Source of the DNA: Luscinia megarhynchos
Lineage: Eukaryota; Chordata; Aves; Passeriformes; Turdidae
Direction of reading: 5' to 3'
DNA: 64,000 nt
Assembly: GCA_034336665.1 (NCBI GenBank)
Contig: CM067592.1
Coordinates: 49,121,783 to 49,185,782 of the forward strand
The stretch's first letter is position 1. Every line of letters begins with the position of its first letter. The notes below the pieces were generated by a model. That model was not told the DNA's origin, did not search any database, and worked only from the letters and a program-made list of their open reading frames with translations. Below are positions 22,001 through 34,800 of the stretch, in pieces. Made by a program: the position numbers and the translations under genes.

Positions 22001-25000
22001 AGGTGGATGTTTCCAACAGTTCTTCTGCATTAATAATTACCTGCATTAATAGTTACCTGCATTAAAACACTCATTATTTATTTTAAAATCTTCCTTGTGA
22101 TAATTTCTCTCTGGAAATGATAAGAAATAAATTATCTCAGCTTTCAAATGTGTCTAAATATTCACTAACAACTACAATTTCTGTTTCCTAAGGTCAGATT
22201 ATTGAAAGGGTTCGTACATGGAATTACCTCTCTCACCTCTTCTGTAAAGGGGCAGGGACTTTTCCTTTCCTGCTTGCACAGCAACTGCTGAACCTGAACC
22301 CACACAGTATACTGGGCCTTGTGCTGCAGTAGTTGCACGTTAGCTAATCCCAACAGGGATGCAAATGACAGCAAGGCAATGTTTCAGCTTAATCACAGCT
22401 TCCTTATTTCGAAGGTGCTCATGGTCCATGTCCTGTTTCATTTTCTGAGTATTGCTGGAACTTTTGATCCTTACTCTGCCAGGAATATAAGTTAAAGGAA
22501 TAGTGCATCATTTGTTCAGGCAGTCAATCTGCCCGCTGAAGTTACTTACCACTTACTTCTGCATGTTTCCTAAATGACCAACGCAGCCCTGTCTCACACA
22601 GCCTCTACAATTACCTAGGAAATGATCATAGATGCATCATCTTTGTGTAGGGCATCCCTATGAACCATGAAATATGGTCTCATATACTGAAGCAATACAC
22701 AAAGACAAATATAGCACCATTCAGCAACTTCACAATCTGTCTACTACTGCCTGTCTCTGTCTGTGTGTCAGTCACTTGAATTAATATCCAGTGAAAACAG
22801 ACATCTAAGGATTATCCTTCAGTCTGTGACTGAACAAGTTGCCACAAGCATCAAGTGGGCTGGAATTTTCCCATGTAGCTCTTAAATCCTTAAGCAGCAG
22901 AGGGAAGATCAATCTTTTCCAATTTACCACTCAATACTGAGTCACTCACTAAATACAAATGTTTGTAGTAACCCAGAACAATTCTAAGTTAGTCATCCGT
23001 GAACAAGAATACTTGTGGCTAGAGGCTTAGCTCCTACAGTAACCCAGTCTTTAATTTTGGCTTTTCCCATGTTTCCCTGTACTTCTGCAGATTTGCACTG
23101 ATAATGCCAGACTCACTGTGCAAATAGCAGAGTGCAAGTTCTTTCTACCTTTTCGCTCAAGATGCTGCTGCAAAGACTTTCATTCTGCATTTCTTGGTTC
23201 AGCTGATATATTTTTTCAAAGTCTTATTACTCTATATAAAACAGCAGGGACCAGGTAATGATTAGACTATTGGAGTATTCTGTTGCTTATACTGCTTCAA
23301 ATGGAGTGTTGTAAAATGAAAACTCTTTGCTAGCTACTTCATCATTTAGCCCTATTGAGATCCAGTCCTGAAGGTGGTTGAGAATTCTTCATTGAAAGTG
23401 AAACTCAAACCTGAGTGCAAGTGCACCGCAAACTTGAACAAGCCATCAAACTCAGTGAGGAGAAAGATAAACTTTTGCTTGGTGTTGTGCATTATATATG
23501 TACATATGTATTTGTGTTTGTCTTAAACTTGGTCTTCCAAATAATGAGAATGAGAATAAAAATATATGCACAGGGAGAGGCTGCAGGATAAGTAAACTAG
23601 TTGGTCTGTAACACACTTTTTTTTCCAAGTGGAAACACTCCTTTTTAGCACTCCTGCAAATTCCGATTATTAGGTATTTCTTATTTTTATGTATCAACAT
23701 ATGTCTTGTTCCTGCTCATGCTGTAAAAATCAGGAGCAATACTCCATGATGAAAAGATATCCTATGTAATCCTATTGTTGTGTAAACCAACCAGTGACTC
23801 AATTAGTAATTGCATTCAGCTAAATACAGGCCGGTATAGGATTAATTCTGACATTTGTCACTTAAACAAATAGCCTAATTTTATTCTGAGCACACAAAGC
23901 TGAGCAAATAGTGCTGATTACCTTAGTGAGGTAGGGCATCTGGCAGAGAAGGAAACGGTGCCTGTACCACTTTCATTTTTCCCTAGAAAAAAGTGAGAAC
24001 AAGTTACTACAAAGAAAAACAGCCCCTCCACACACACACAGACACACTATGCTGTGTGTGAAATGCCCACAGCCATTTGAATCACCATGCAGCACCGCTG
24101 CAGAAGGTTAACAGTGGCTCACCCGGAACGGGTCTTTCTAAACTAAGAGATGTTCTTGTTAATACTAGACAAAGCTCTCCCTAGTGATAGGCAAAGCACT
24201 GCTTGAGCAACCAAATGTTTCCTGCTACTACACATCCACACAGCTGTCAACTCTTCCAGCCACAGTTCCAGAGAAAATTCCGGCTGTGAACACTTCCACT
24301 GGCTGAGGCCAACAGCTTCAGCCTTCTGATCCATGCAGAAACCTCTCTGGGGAAAGGCACGTTTCTCTACAAAGAATTGCCTGAGAGGCCATCTTATAGA
24401 GCAGTTATTTTGTAGATCAAAGGGAAAAGACAGGAAATGTGCCAGCAATCAGAATTGCTATCTTCTGATCTTTGTGGTATTCTAATGAACAGGTCAAAGA
24501 AAAATTGTCAGAATATGTTCTAAGCTGTCTGCAGCACTTATCTGAACATTATTTAAAAAACAGTAATGAAACAGAAAAGTTTAAAAAACCCAAATCAACA
24601 AACCCACAAACAAAACAAACAAACACAAAATAAAATAAAAAAATAAAACGTTCCAAAACAAGGACATAAGCCAAGCCACTTTAAAAAGTACCAATTAAAA
24701 AGTCAGGAGAAGAAGAATTCAAAACAAATTAAGAAACCTTGTTTTTTAGAATAAACACAAGGACAACCCCACCACAGTGAAATAATATCAAATACCAGCA
24801 GGACTGTCAAAAATAAACAACATGATTTATTTTTGACAAAGGAAGTCAGTTAATAATAAGTCACAGTGAAACACAGTGAATGGAGAAAGCTGTGATGCTA
24901 ATGCTTGGAGTAATGACTTAGGTTTATGAGTATTCTTGATGAACGAATATTTATTGGAGCATGAGAAATATAAGATAAGCATAATCAAATACACAGGATC

Positions 25001-25784
25001 AGGACTTAATAAAACAACTTCACAGAAATATTAGTAATTAAGCTTATTAAAATAAAACTAAAACCTTACACAAAAGGAAGATATGAAACTGTGGTTTGGA
25101 TTGAAAAAGTCTACAATCAGACATAATGTGTGCTAAAAATAATCTGAAACAAGGGGAGAAAACACAACACAACCCCAAGAGAAGCTGGTAAAACAGTTGT
25201 TTTTTTTTTACCTAACTGACACCACAAGATTATAAAATATTACTTCTTTTAAGCCAAAGAGAATTTACATTCGCTGGCTTCAGTGAGTTTTATTATAAGG
25301 AAAAGCTGCCTTGGTCTGTGCAGTTATTTCCATCAGACATGGTGCAGGCCCAAAGGTCTGACCACAGCATTCTAGCTGTGAGCTGAGACTTGGCAAGGAT
25401 GGCCTGTGATAGTACCTGGCAGCACCCCCAAAAAGCCTGTCACCACTTTGCTGGGTAAGGCACTGCACTCCTGAATCCTCAGTCAGCGTCACCTTCCAGG
25501 CTCTAATCTGGGACCTCTTCAGGTTTCTGCACATCCTCCCTAAACTACAGTTTAGTTTTCACATAATCTTATATTGAGATTTGGATTCTGAAGTTCAGCT
25601 GTCTGTCCACTGTGTTTGGCCATGTCCAAGCTCCTTTGTTTCCCATTTGTGGTGTAAAGAAGCCATTTACAAGAACCGCAGAAAAGTGAAACCCTCAGGT
25701 TCACAACTAAGCCCTTCAGAACACCTCAATTCCACACGTACAAACGAACTGATGGTGAGTTTTCTTAGTATTTCTAGACACATA
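19065..25784. other. Intergenic, no gene recognised
   Basis: These 6.7 kb are AT-rich with only short ORFs of no recognisable similarity. Minor features are a short CA run near 24,030 and an A-rich AAAC/AAAT tract at about 24,585-24,650. No RNA gene is recognised. Confidence 0.5.
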
Positions 25785-26965
25785 GAATCATGGAATGTTT
25801 TGGGTTGGAAGAGACCTTAAACACTATCTAGTTCCAACATCCGTGCCGTGGGCATGAACAATTTCCACTAGATCAGATTGCTCACAGCCCCATCCAGCCT
25901 GGATTAGAACACTTCCAGGGATGCGGCATGCACAGCTTCTTTGTTCCAGTGCCTAAAGCATCTAACCTAAGATTACCCTCTTCACATTTGAAGCCATTCA
26001 CTCTTGTCCTCTCACTACATGCCCTTGTAAGAAGTCTCTTTCCAGGCTTTTTGTAGGCCCTTTAGGTACTGGAAGGTGCTATAATTTCTCCCTGGAGCTT
26101 TCTTATCTCCAGGTTGAAAAATCCCAACCCCTCAGTCTGTCCTTGTAGGAGAGATGCTCCAGCCCCTGCTTATTGTCATGGCTCTCCTCTGGGGTCATTC
26201 CAACGGGTCAATGCCCTTATGCTGAGGACCCAGAGCTCGGTGCAGGGTTCCAGGTGAGTCTCTCCAGAGCAGAGCAGAGGGGCAGAATCCCCTCCCTCCC
26301 CTGCTGCCCACGCTGCTTTGGATGCAGCCCAGGATGCAGTTGGCTTTACAGACTGCCAGCACACACTACTGGGTCATGTCCAGCCTCTCATGCACTCCAA
26401 GTCCTTCTCCTCAGGGCTGTTTTCAATCCATCCTTGGTCCAGTCTCTGTTTGTGCTTGGTATTGCAGCACCTTGCACCTGGCTTTGTTGAAGTTTATGAC
26501 ATTTGTATAGGCCCCTCTCTCAAGTCTGTCCAGGTGCCTCTGGATGGCATCCCTTTCTCTCCAGCATGTTGACTGTACCACACAGCTTGGTGTCATCAGC
26601 AAGCTTGCTGAGGGTGCACTGCCTGTGTCACCAATAAAGACACCAATGGCCATCCCTGAGGAACACTACTTATCACTGGTCCCCATTTGGACATTGAGCC
26701 AGTGATCACTCCTCTTTGGATGCAACCATCCAGCCAACTCCTTCTCCACCACGTGTTACATCCATCAACTCCAGCTTAGAGACAATGATGTCATGTGGAA
26801 GAGTGTAAAAAGCTTTGCATGAGTCCAGGATAGGTGATGCCAATCATTCTTCCTTTATCCATAACTGCTGTAACTCCATGGTAGAAGGCCACTAAATTCT
26901 TGAGTTGTGATCTGCTTTTCAGCAAAGCCATACTGACTTAATTGCTTCTGCTTCAAAAAGGGAAG
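25785..26965 (-). mobile_element. CR1 LINE fragment, about 1.2 kb, minus strand
   Basis: It starts with the reverse complement of the CR1 3' terminus (TAGAATCATGGAATG, TTGGGTTGGAAGAGACC) and runs through the antisense 3' UTR and ORF2 C-terminus (CAAGCTTGCTGAGGGTGCAC, CACCAATAAAGACACCAATGG). It ends in the antisense reverse-transcriptase region (AGCAAAGCCATACTGACT). Several small deletions and stops make it a fossil. Confidence 0.92.
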
Positions 26966-29900
26966 TGAAAACCATTAGAATGACCCTAAACTTCTTTCAG
27001 TGCAGTTTGTTTTCCCTGTAGCTCACTGGAAGCTGAATTGCTTTCTTCTAAGAACCAGAATTCCCTTCTCTCCACCCACACTGAGATGCTAAAAATTGTC
27101 TAAGAAAGGAAATAATCTGACTCCTTCCTTTTCATAACAGTGCATTTCCCTTCTCCTCAGGTGATTGATATGGTGTGCTTACAGACCTCCTCCACAATTT
27201 TCTGCTAGTGAACACGTGTTTTTCAGAAACAGTTAACTTGTTCTTTTCCAGCACATATTTTGTGATAGTGAACAGAAATCAACAGATTTTTATTACCAGT
27301 CTTATGCCAACAGCTCTGTAGAGTTTTACTGTGATATCACAGTGAGTAGAAAAAGCAGCTGAAATGGGACTGCAGCTGAAAAGATTTTTATAAAGCAGTA
27401 TGCAGTGGTTCTCTTTGATAAAACAATTCAGGCCAGTACTGATGCAACTAAAAGCAAGCTTTTCCTTCTTGCTTCTTGCTTCTCCTTCTTGCAAGCAAGA
27501 CATTTCCATGATAAACCTTTTTTTAGTCACTCTTACCTAAATTTATACAGTGTCAAAAGGATTATTTAATTTTTTTCCCAGTTCAGCTACATTTAACTGA
27601 GCTGTATTCAGCTACAGGAGTAAGTAATCTTCCACATTCCTTCATCTACATCATTCATGGCAGCAAAAGTCTTTCAGTGTTGAGCACACCTAAATAACAG
27701 ACAATCTCAAGATCGGGCTATTTCTATTTTGACTGTGTTCCCACATTGCAGCACTGGTAAGAACAATGCACTGTATTAATTTTGTGGATTCTTCATGCTT
27801 TAACTTACGTATGTAATATACAGAAAACCAACAGAAAAACATAGAGGGAATAGTTATGCTATAGTCTTCATAGTAACATATCTCAAAATAAGTTGATATA
27901 TGGGGAATACTGATTGTAACATCCGCACAACTAAATGCAGATGGTCAGAAAAATTTGTGACTAAGCCAAGTGTCCACTTGTAATTTCTTATTTCTGTTTG
28001 ATATCTCACTGATGCAGATCTTAAAATTGTCTTTAAGAAAGCCAAGCTCACAGAAAACCAAAACAAAAAGCTGAAATAAAGTCATTACCTTCTTCAAAGT
28101 GAAGTTTTTAATAAGTCTGTAATAAATTACTGGTGAGTACAACTAGCATAAAGGCTAGGCTGACAAAAATCTCACTACATAACATATTAACTAAGGTGCA
28201 GCTCCCCTTTGTACATTCACATACTTGAGCGTACAAAGAACCGAAGGGCCAATGTAAACTTGAAGATTAATTAAAAAGACTCCTGCAACATTCTTCCTTC
28301 ATTTGATATGCTATGGGTAACTGCAGACAAGGGCAGATCACCTGTACCAAGCACAAAACTCACTGTTTCCATTCCCCGGAGCCTTTGAAAATTAGACACT
28401 CTTATTTCTACCAAAATTATTTGTACAACTTTAAACCATGTGGGCTTTTAATAAATGTATCTTATTTTAATACAGTCTGAAGCATCTGATTGTGAGTAGC
28501 CAGTTATGCAGAAGGAATTATACATTCTTTAAACATCTTGTGAGCCATCCAGGGTTCCTGTTCTTGTAATTTTCTTCAGGAAGCTTTATTTACCTGGTGT
28601 TCTCATAACTATGGATCTTGACTACAGGATGGACAAGGAATGCAACAAAACAAGCATTTCTATGGGGTGAAAAACACCATAGGGAAAGTGACTGGATTTC
28701 ATCATTTGTCATGCTGTCAGCAGTGGGGAGAAGTAGGGCTGTGATATAACCATGCACTTCTTTATGAATGTCAGGAAAGACATTTCAAAGCAGGCAAAAA
28801 TGGGATACTTTATTTTAGTGAGACTAAGCAAAGCTGGCATGCAAGACATCTTATAAGATGCAAAAGACACTGCTGGGTTTCAGCTCAGCTGTGTCACTCT
28901 GGGCGACTATTTCTATGCATCCTGTTCCTCTATGCATATGTTCCTCTGCCATATTTTATCTATCGCTATTGTGAACTCCACAAGACAGACTTTTCCCCCA
29001 CTAGTTTCAAGGCAGCTATCTGCGCAAATGAGCCAAATTTCTAGCACAGGATAGGAATATTCTAAAGTACCAATGATCATTAATCACACCAGCTTTAATT
29101 ATGTCCATAGGAGAAGGACCTAAATCTTGGGGAAAAGTGAATATTCACCAAAGGCTGAGAAATAGTGTCTCTTTGGAAAAAGAAATTTTAAACAAAAATC
29201 AAGGTACCATTTATTAAAACCAGATTCCTCAAGCTTTAAAAGACTTGCAACTTCAAATAATATATTAATTCAAATGTGTTTAATTATTAGTAATAGCCAT
29301 CAGGACTGCTGTCTTGTACAAGAATTTACAGAAATTAGTTGTAGCAATGTTTACATTGGCATGTTATTAGTGCTCACATGCACTGCACTGTCAAAGAGCA
29401 TACTGGAGGTTGAATGTGTCTCCAAATACCTGAGAAATACTTCAGTATTCTCAGGTACACCCTCAGGTGCACCCTAAATTGTGCACCCTCCTCTGTTGTG
29501 TTGCAACCAGGGTAAGACTCTTCAATCTTACAGTTTACATTCTATAACACTTATCTTGTAATTCTGACATCTGTGAAGGAGGTAGTATAATGCAGCATAT
29601 CTGTCCATGGTTTACTGTTCTGCAGATCTTTCAAGACTGTTATTCAAATAGGTGAAATGCACTTCAGACCTTCACAAAATTATTATTTCTCTTGCTTAGT
29701 GTGTATTTAAACATTTCAAGGTTAAATAAGGTTTCTCCCCTGTTGCCATGATACCCTCAACAACTTCTGTCCCCAAATGCTACCACATTTAAAGCTTGTG
29801 GCTTGGAACCCAGCTTAGGCTTTGAACCTACAGAAAGATCTGTCACCCAGACAAAACATCAGTTTCTCTTTTATCTTACCATCTCTGCTTAGGAGATGTA

Positions 29901-30107
29901 GACGTGCAGATTTATATTGAATGGAAAGGAAAAAGGATGGCTGGAGGGCAGTTGTGAATCAGAAGTTGCCTCTCTTCCGTTCTTCAACAAGTGTGACTTT
30001 TGTAGGGTAAGAATGAATAACTGACCATGCCTTCAGTGTCATGCTGGAGATCAACACACAGCAACTCTGCCAAAGCAGCAGGAGACTTGAATGTCCTATC
30101 ACTTTTC
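26966..30107. other. Intergenic, no gene recognised
   Basis: AT-rich, with only short unrelated ORFs. I see no recognisable repeat family, RNA gene or conserved motif before the LTR's target-site duplication at 30,108. Confidence 0.5.
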
Positions 30108-30112
30108 ATACA

Positions 30113-31043
30113 TGTCACAGTGTGACTTGGGTTTGCCAACCTTAATATATTTAATTTCTTTTTGAGACAGGACCCAGGAGTAGAGACAAGGCAGGCTCAA
30201 AACTTAAAAAGGTACAAGAAGAAATTTATTAATAATACAAAAAAAAGAATTAGAATTCAGGATAAAATTCCTAGATTGTTCCCTCCTCCCCTTCGTTCCA
30301 CATTTCTTACCAACCAACATACAGAGAGAACACTTCAGTCAGCTATACACTTAAATAATCAGTTCTGTTTACTTCCGAGAGAAAAGTCCCTTTTCTGGTT
30401 ATGGCTTAGGGGGTGTCTTCACCTTCACAGTCTGCGTCCGCCCGAAAACCACAGAACTATGAATTTTCCTCCCATTTACACAGTCCTTCCAGAGCCGTGT
30501 TATGGGTTACGCTACACACTTGGGGTATCACTTTTAAAGGCGGGCTGCTGAAAAACAAAATTCTCTTCATCTGCTTCTGTCACGGTGTGACTTGGGTTTG
30601 CCAACCTTAATATATTTAATTTCTTTTTGAGACAGGACCCAGGAGTAGAGACAAGTCAGGCTCAAAACTTAAAAAGGTACAAGAAGAAAATTTATTAATA
30701 ATACAAAAAGAAGATATAGCATTCAGGATAAAATTCCTAGATTGTTCCCTCCTTCCCTTCATTCTACATTTCTTACCAACATACATACAAAGAGAGCACT
30801 TCAGTCAGTTATACACTCAAATAATCAGTTCAGTTTACTTCAGAGAGAAAAGTCCCTTTTCTGGTTATGGCTTAGGGGGTGTCTTCACCTTCACAGTCTG
30901 CGTTTATCCGAGAGCCACAGAACTATGAATTTTCCTCCCATTACACAGTCCTTCCAGAGCCGTGTTATGGGTTACGATGCACACATGGGGGTACCACCTC
31001 TAAAGGCAGGCTACTAAAAAAAAAAAACAGAATTCGCTTCATC
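30113..31043 (-). repeat. Tandem duplication of 465 bp inside the LTR
   Basis: Positions 30113-30577 and about 30578-31043 are highly similar head-to-tail copies. Both begin TGTCAC(A/G)GTGTGACTTGGG and end CTTCATCTGCTTCT. They contain the same landmarks: GACAGGACCCAGGAGTAGAG, the antisense poly(A) signal, and a TTCTGGTTATGGCTTAGGGG block. The unit corresponds to the R/U5-like 3' end of the minus-strand LTR. Scattered substitutions separate the copies. Confidence 0.95.
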
Positions 31044-31860
31044 TGCTTCTCTATTAAATGTCTCTGTTCATATTCCAGTTCCAGAACAGAGACCCCCATT
31101 CCCTCGGGGCAAAGGATCCTTTTCTCAAATACTTCAACACCCCATGTATTTTCCACAGTTTAAAGGACCTTTAGTGAAGTCACAATCCCCACAGCCCACA
31201 AAAAAGGTTTTCAGCTACTAGCATCTTTTCAATCTCTTCCCACCAGGAACTTTGTCTTCATCCTGCTGACTTCTGTACTCTCCATGCTTCATCTCTTCTC
31301 ATTCAGGGGAACTTAGGAGATCCAGGATTCCATCCAGGCATAAAGAAGTTACAATTGTATCCAGATGACAAAGAAACAAACGTGGGCAGCTGGAGTTCTT
31401 CTCTGCCACGTGGAAAGGCGAGCCGAGCCCAGCCGGCAGGGCCGGGGCCATGTGGCGGTGCTGGAGGCCATCGCAGCCCGAGGGCCCCCAGAGGGCTCCC
31501 CGCCAGGCGCAGCCGGGGCCCTCGCGCCAGCCCAGGGCCGGGGTTCGAGCAGCCCCTGCAGAGCCGGGGTGCGGGACCCAGACTGAGCCGAGGCGGGCTG
31601 GAGCCCCAGCCGGGCCTCCCACGCCCCCCGAGGCCAGGAACCGAAAAGAGCTGAATCAACTCGATGCAATTGATATTTGTGAAAGCGAAATAACTTTTTC
31701 ATTGGTTTCCCGAGCTGTCCATCACCAAGTCAGCTCTCTGATTGGTGCCAGCAGCTCACAGGGGAAGTTCCCAGAGACGGGAGAGTGCCTCCCACTCCCC
31801 ACCTCATGGAGCCATCCCTGAGGTGAAACCACCCATCCCCCACACCACGTGAAACCAACA
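30113..31860 (-). mobile_element. Solo LTR of an endogenous retrovirus, minus strand, with 5-bp TSD
   Basis: The element is bounded by TG...CA (TGTCACAG at 30113, CCAACA ending at 31860). It is flanked by identical 5-bp direct repeats ATACA (30108-30112 and 31861-31865), the footprint of retroviral integration. Read on the minus strand it has a U3-like end with two CCAAT-type boxes (ACCAATCAGAG, ACCAATGAAA), a GC-rich promoter-like middle (about 31,420-31,640) and an AATAAA polyadenylation signal (complement at 30225-30230 and again at 30691-30696) near its 3' end. No internal retroviral genes are present, so it is a solo LTR. A 5-bp duplication is typical of ERVL-like elements, but the family is not certain. 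Open frames over the GC-rich part are not genes. Confidence 0.85.
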
Positions 31861-31865
31861 ATACA

Positions 31866-34800
31866 GATAACTGATCTAAAATAGTTTTATTCACAGCATC
31901 CTTACACACTCTTTGAAAGGACTTCAAAACAGCACTAGTGCTGGAAACAGCCCGGACAATTTCTTTCTATGTGGCTTTGCAAAGACACATATGCTCGTCT
32001 ATCTTGCTGTCTCAAGGAGCCAGTTCCCTACTGGGAACTTGACAAGAGTTAGACAAAAGAAGTAACAATTTGTGATGATACACTCTGGATTTTGTTCTCA
32101 CTCAAGGTTATGCTAACAGGAACTAACAAGGATGCTAACTACAGATAAGGTCTGACTGTTCTGAAGTCTTCTAGAGTGAGGTGAAGCATAGACCATTGTG
32201 ACAATCATCTTGGAAGGACACAGTTTCATAGGTAAAGAACCAGGTCAGCTACATGTTCAGTCCTGTTTATGCAAGATGTGCTCGAGGTCCCAAGGCGTTC
32301 AGTAATACTGAGCATCAGGAAAGCTGGACTTGACCCTAAGTGTGCATTGTTTGAAAACGTTAACTTTTTGCTATGAGTTTGTTTGTTTGCCTGTTTATTG
32401 GGAGTATGTGTGCATGTAACTCTACTGGAGATTTTAAACAAATGGCAAGGTAACAAGAAATAACTTCAGAGGAACAGTGAATCTGCTCCAGGATTGATGA
32501 AGTTACCTTGAACATATCTATGACTATTCTTGCATGCACAAAGGTCTGAATATGTGGACTTGCTGGTTTTAAATTTTAAAATACTCACAAATATGAGCTG
32601 AGCAAGTTACAACCATAAGGATTCTCTCAAAACCTCATGTATTATTACTTATTATTCTTCAAAATACTGTTATTTTTTTAAAAGCTCATAAGCAGTTTCT
32701 TTAATCTTATGTCCTCTGGCTGGAGTTTTTCAAGATTTTTTTTCAAGTTTTTTATTTTCAGGTCCTCCTGAACATGACAAAGTATAATAAACCATTTCTT
32801 TCTGTCTCTCTGAGTTTACAACAGAGTTTACAACCTTGATTTTAGCCACCTTCCCTCCCCACTGCTGCCAAGTACTTCTTGGTCACTTTTACAATAATAA
32901 AACAAGAAAAACTTGCCATTAATTAACTTCTTTCTGACACAATGCCCCTTCAAGCCTTCTCAAGAATAATTTCTGTTGATACGACTGACCACATTTTATA
33001 TTACGTAACTTCTGAGAACACAGTTTGAAACCAGAAGTAGAAATATAAACACACTTAAGTCCAGTGTCCCCAGCTCAGAAATAAACTCTGCAATTTTGCT
33101 CTAGTATCTCATAGAGACTGAATTAAGTCCTTGGATCTCTGTACAAAAGATTTGCAGAATTAGGCTCTGGTTCTTAAAGTACTGCCCTTACCATAAGATT
33201 AAAATGACTGCCTTCCAGTACATTATATAAATTTAAAAAAAAAAACTGATTGGTCATTCCATAGAACCATATGAGAAAAATGAGTCATCAAGAAAGAAAA
33301 AACAGAGGGGAAAAGCATTCTCCTAAAAGCTGTGCCAAATCTCTATTGTCAGTTCCTATTCCCCACATTCACTTCATCTCCTGCTGAATTATCACCTTTT
33401 CTTTAGTGCTACTAGGTCAAGTAATTGTAAAACTAATCTGAGCTAATTGAAGCAATCTTCTTAAATAAAATTAAGGACACCTTTTTCATATTATTTTCTA
33501 GTTCAGCCAAAAAGGCAAAATAACTCCATTCTCATGTTCATTTTGCAATTTTCTGTTTCCCCTGACAGTTAGTTAAAAAAGCAGAAGAGAACTATGAATG
33601 GAAATATATCTTCACATAGACAGATGTAGCCTTGTAAATCTGCCAGGAGTATGGATGGCTCCCTGAGCAGAAATAACAGGGCTTATCAAAAGATCATTCA
33701 GGACAGTTATGAACAATTTGGTATATGAAAGAAAGCCTAGGTTTAAGTCTAGGGTATACACGGTTACCAGCAGCAAGCAGAAGCTCTTCCAATGGAAGAG
33801 GCATAAAACAAAGCACAAAATTACCAGATTTGGTCTCCGTCCTTCAGCACTTTTCTAGGCATTGAGAGCATGACCTGATAACAGACACAAACAGACACTA
33901 TGCTACAGCTTAAAAAGTCATGTCATAAACAGCTTAGTTTAGAAACTACGTGTTATTTAGACCCACAAGACTGCAAGAAGAGAGATTAATCTTCAGAAAT
34001 CACCCATATGACAACTGTGGCCTGTTTGTGACCACATATGACCAAAACAATGAGCAAATTTGAGTTCAAACTCTGCAACTCTGTGAATTCTTTGGTACTA
34101 ATTCCAAAGAGTGGTGGAATAGAATTGTTAACTGTAGTCAAGAAATACATACAAGTAACACTGTGCAGTTACAAATGATCCTTATTCCAGACGTCCAGAA
34201 ATTAAAGATACAGCTGTTGTTTCCCTGGCTAAAACGTCTCAGCAGTTATGTGTATGCTGGTACATTTAGCTATTTACAAAGTTCATGTGAGATGATGCTT
34301 CTGTATCTGTTTATGAAACAAAGCTTATAGAGCAAGAAACAATAATTTGCTAAGTATAATGTGGGAATAAACTCTAAAATCACACTAGAGCACCCTAAGA
34401 GTGTATACATCTGTCTAATGAAATATAGAAATATAGAAATAAGAAGTTATAAACATGATACTCTTTCAAATTAATCAAAGCCTGTAAGGGATAATATGAA
34501 TACTAAGACAATAGAAATTGACAGTTACCTACTAAAAATAAATTCTTTGAATATTTGGAAAGGAAAAAAAAAAGTATGCTAGACATGTAAAATTAAGAAC
34601 TGTTAGAGCCATGCACTGATAGGAAATTTAGTCCATTAATGAAACTTACTACCATAAACCCATCTATAACACTGGAAGAATGTCAACACAATTCTTCAGG
34701 GAGAAAAAAAAAGGTGCTGTGTGATAATGATATTCCACTATAACAGTTATAGATGCCTAAATGGCCATCTTGGAAGCTCTGCTGTTTCCCTGACACTTCC

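Noticed and set aside
31303..31702. Several overlapping Pro/Gly/Ala-rich ORFs on both strands
   Set aside because: They are compositional ORFs in the GC-rich part of the LTR, with no recognisable retroviral or cellular protein.
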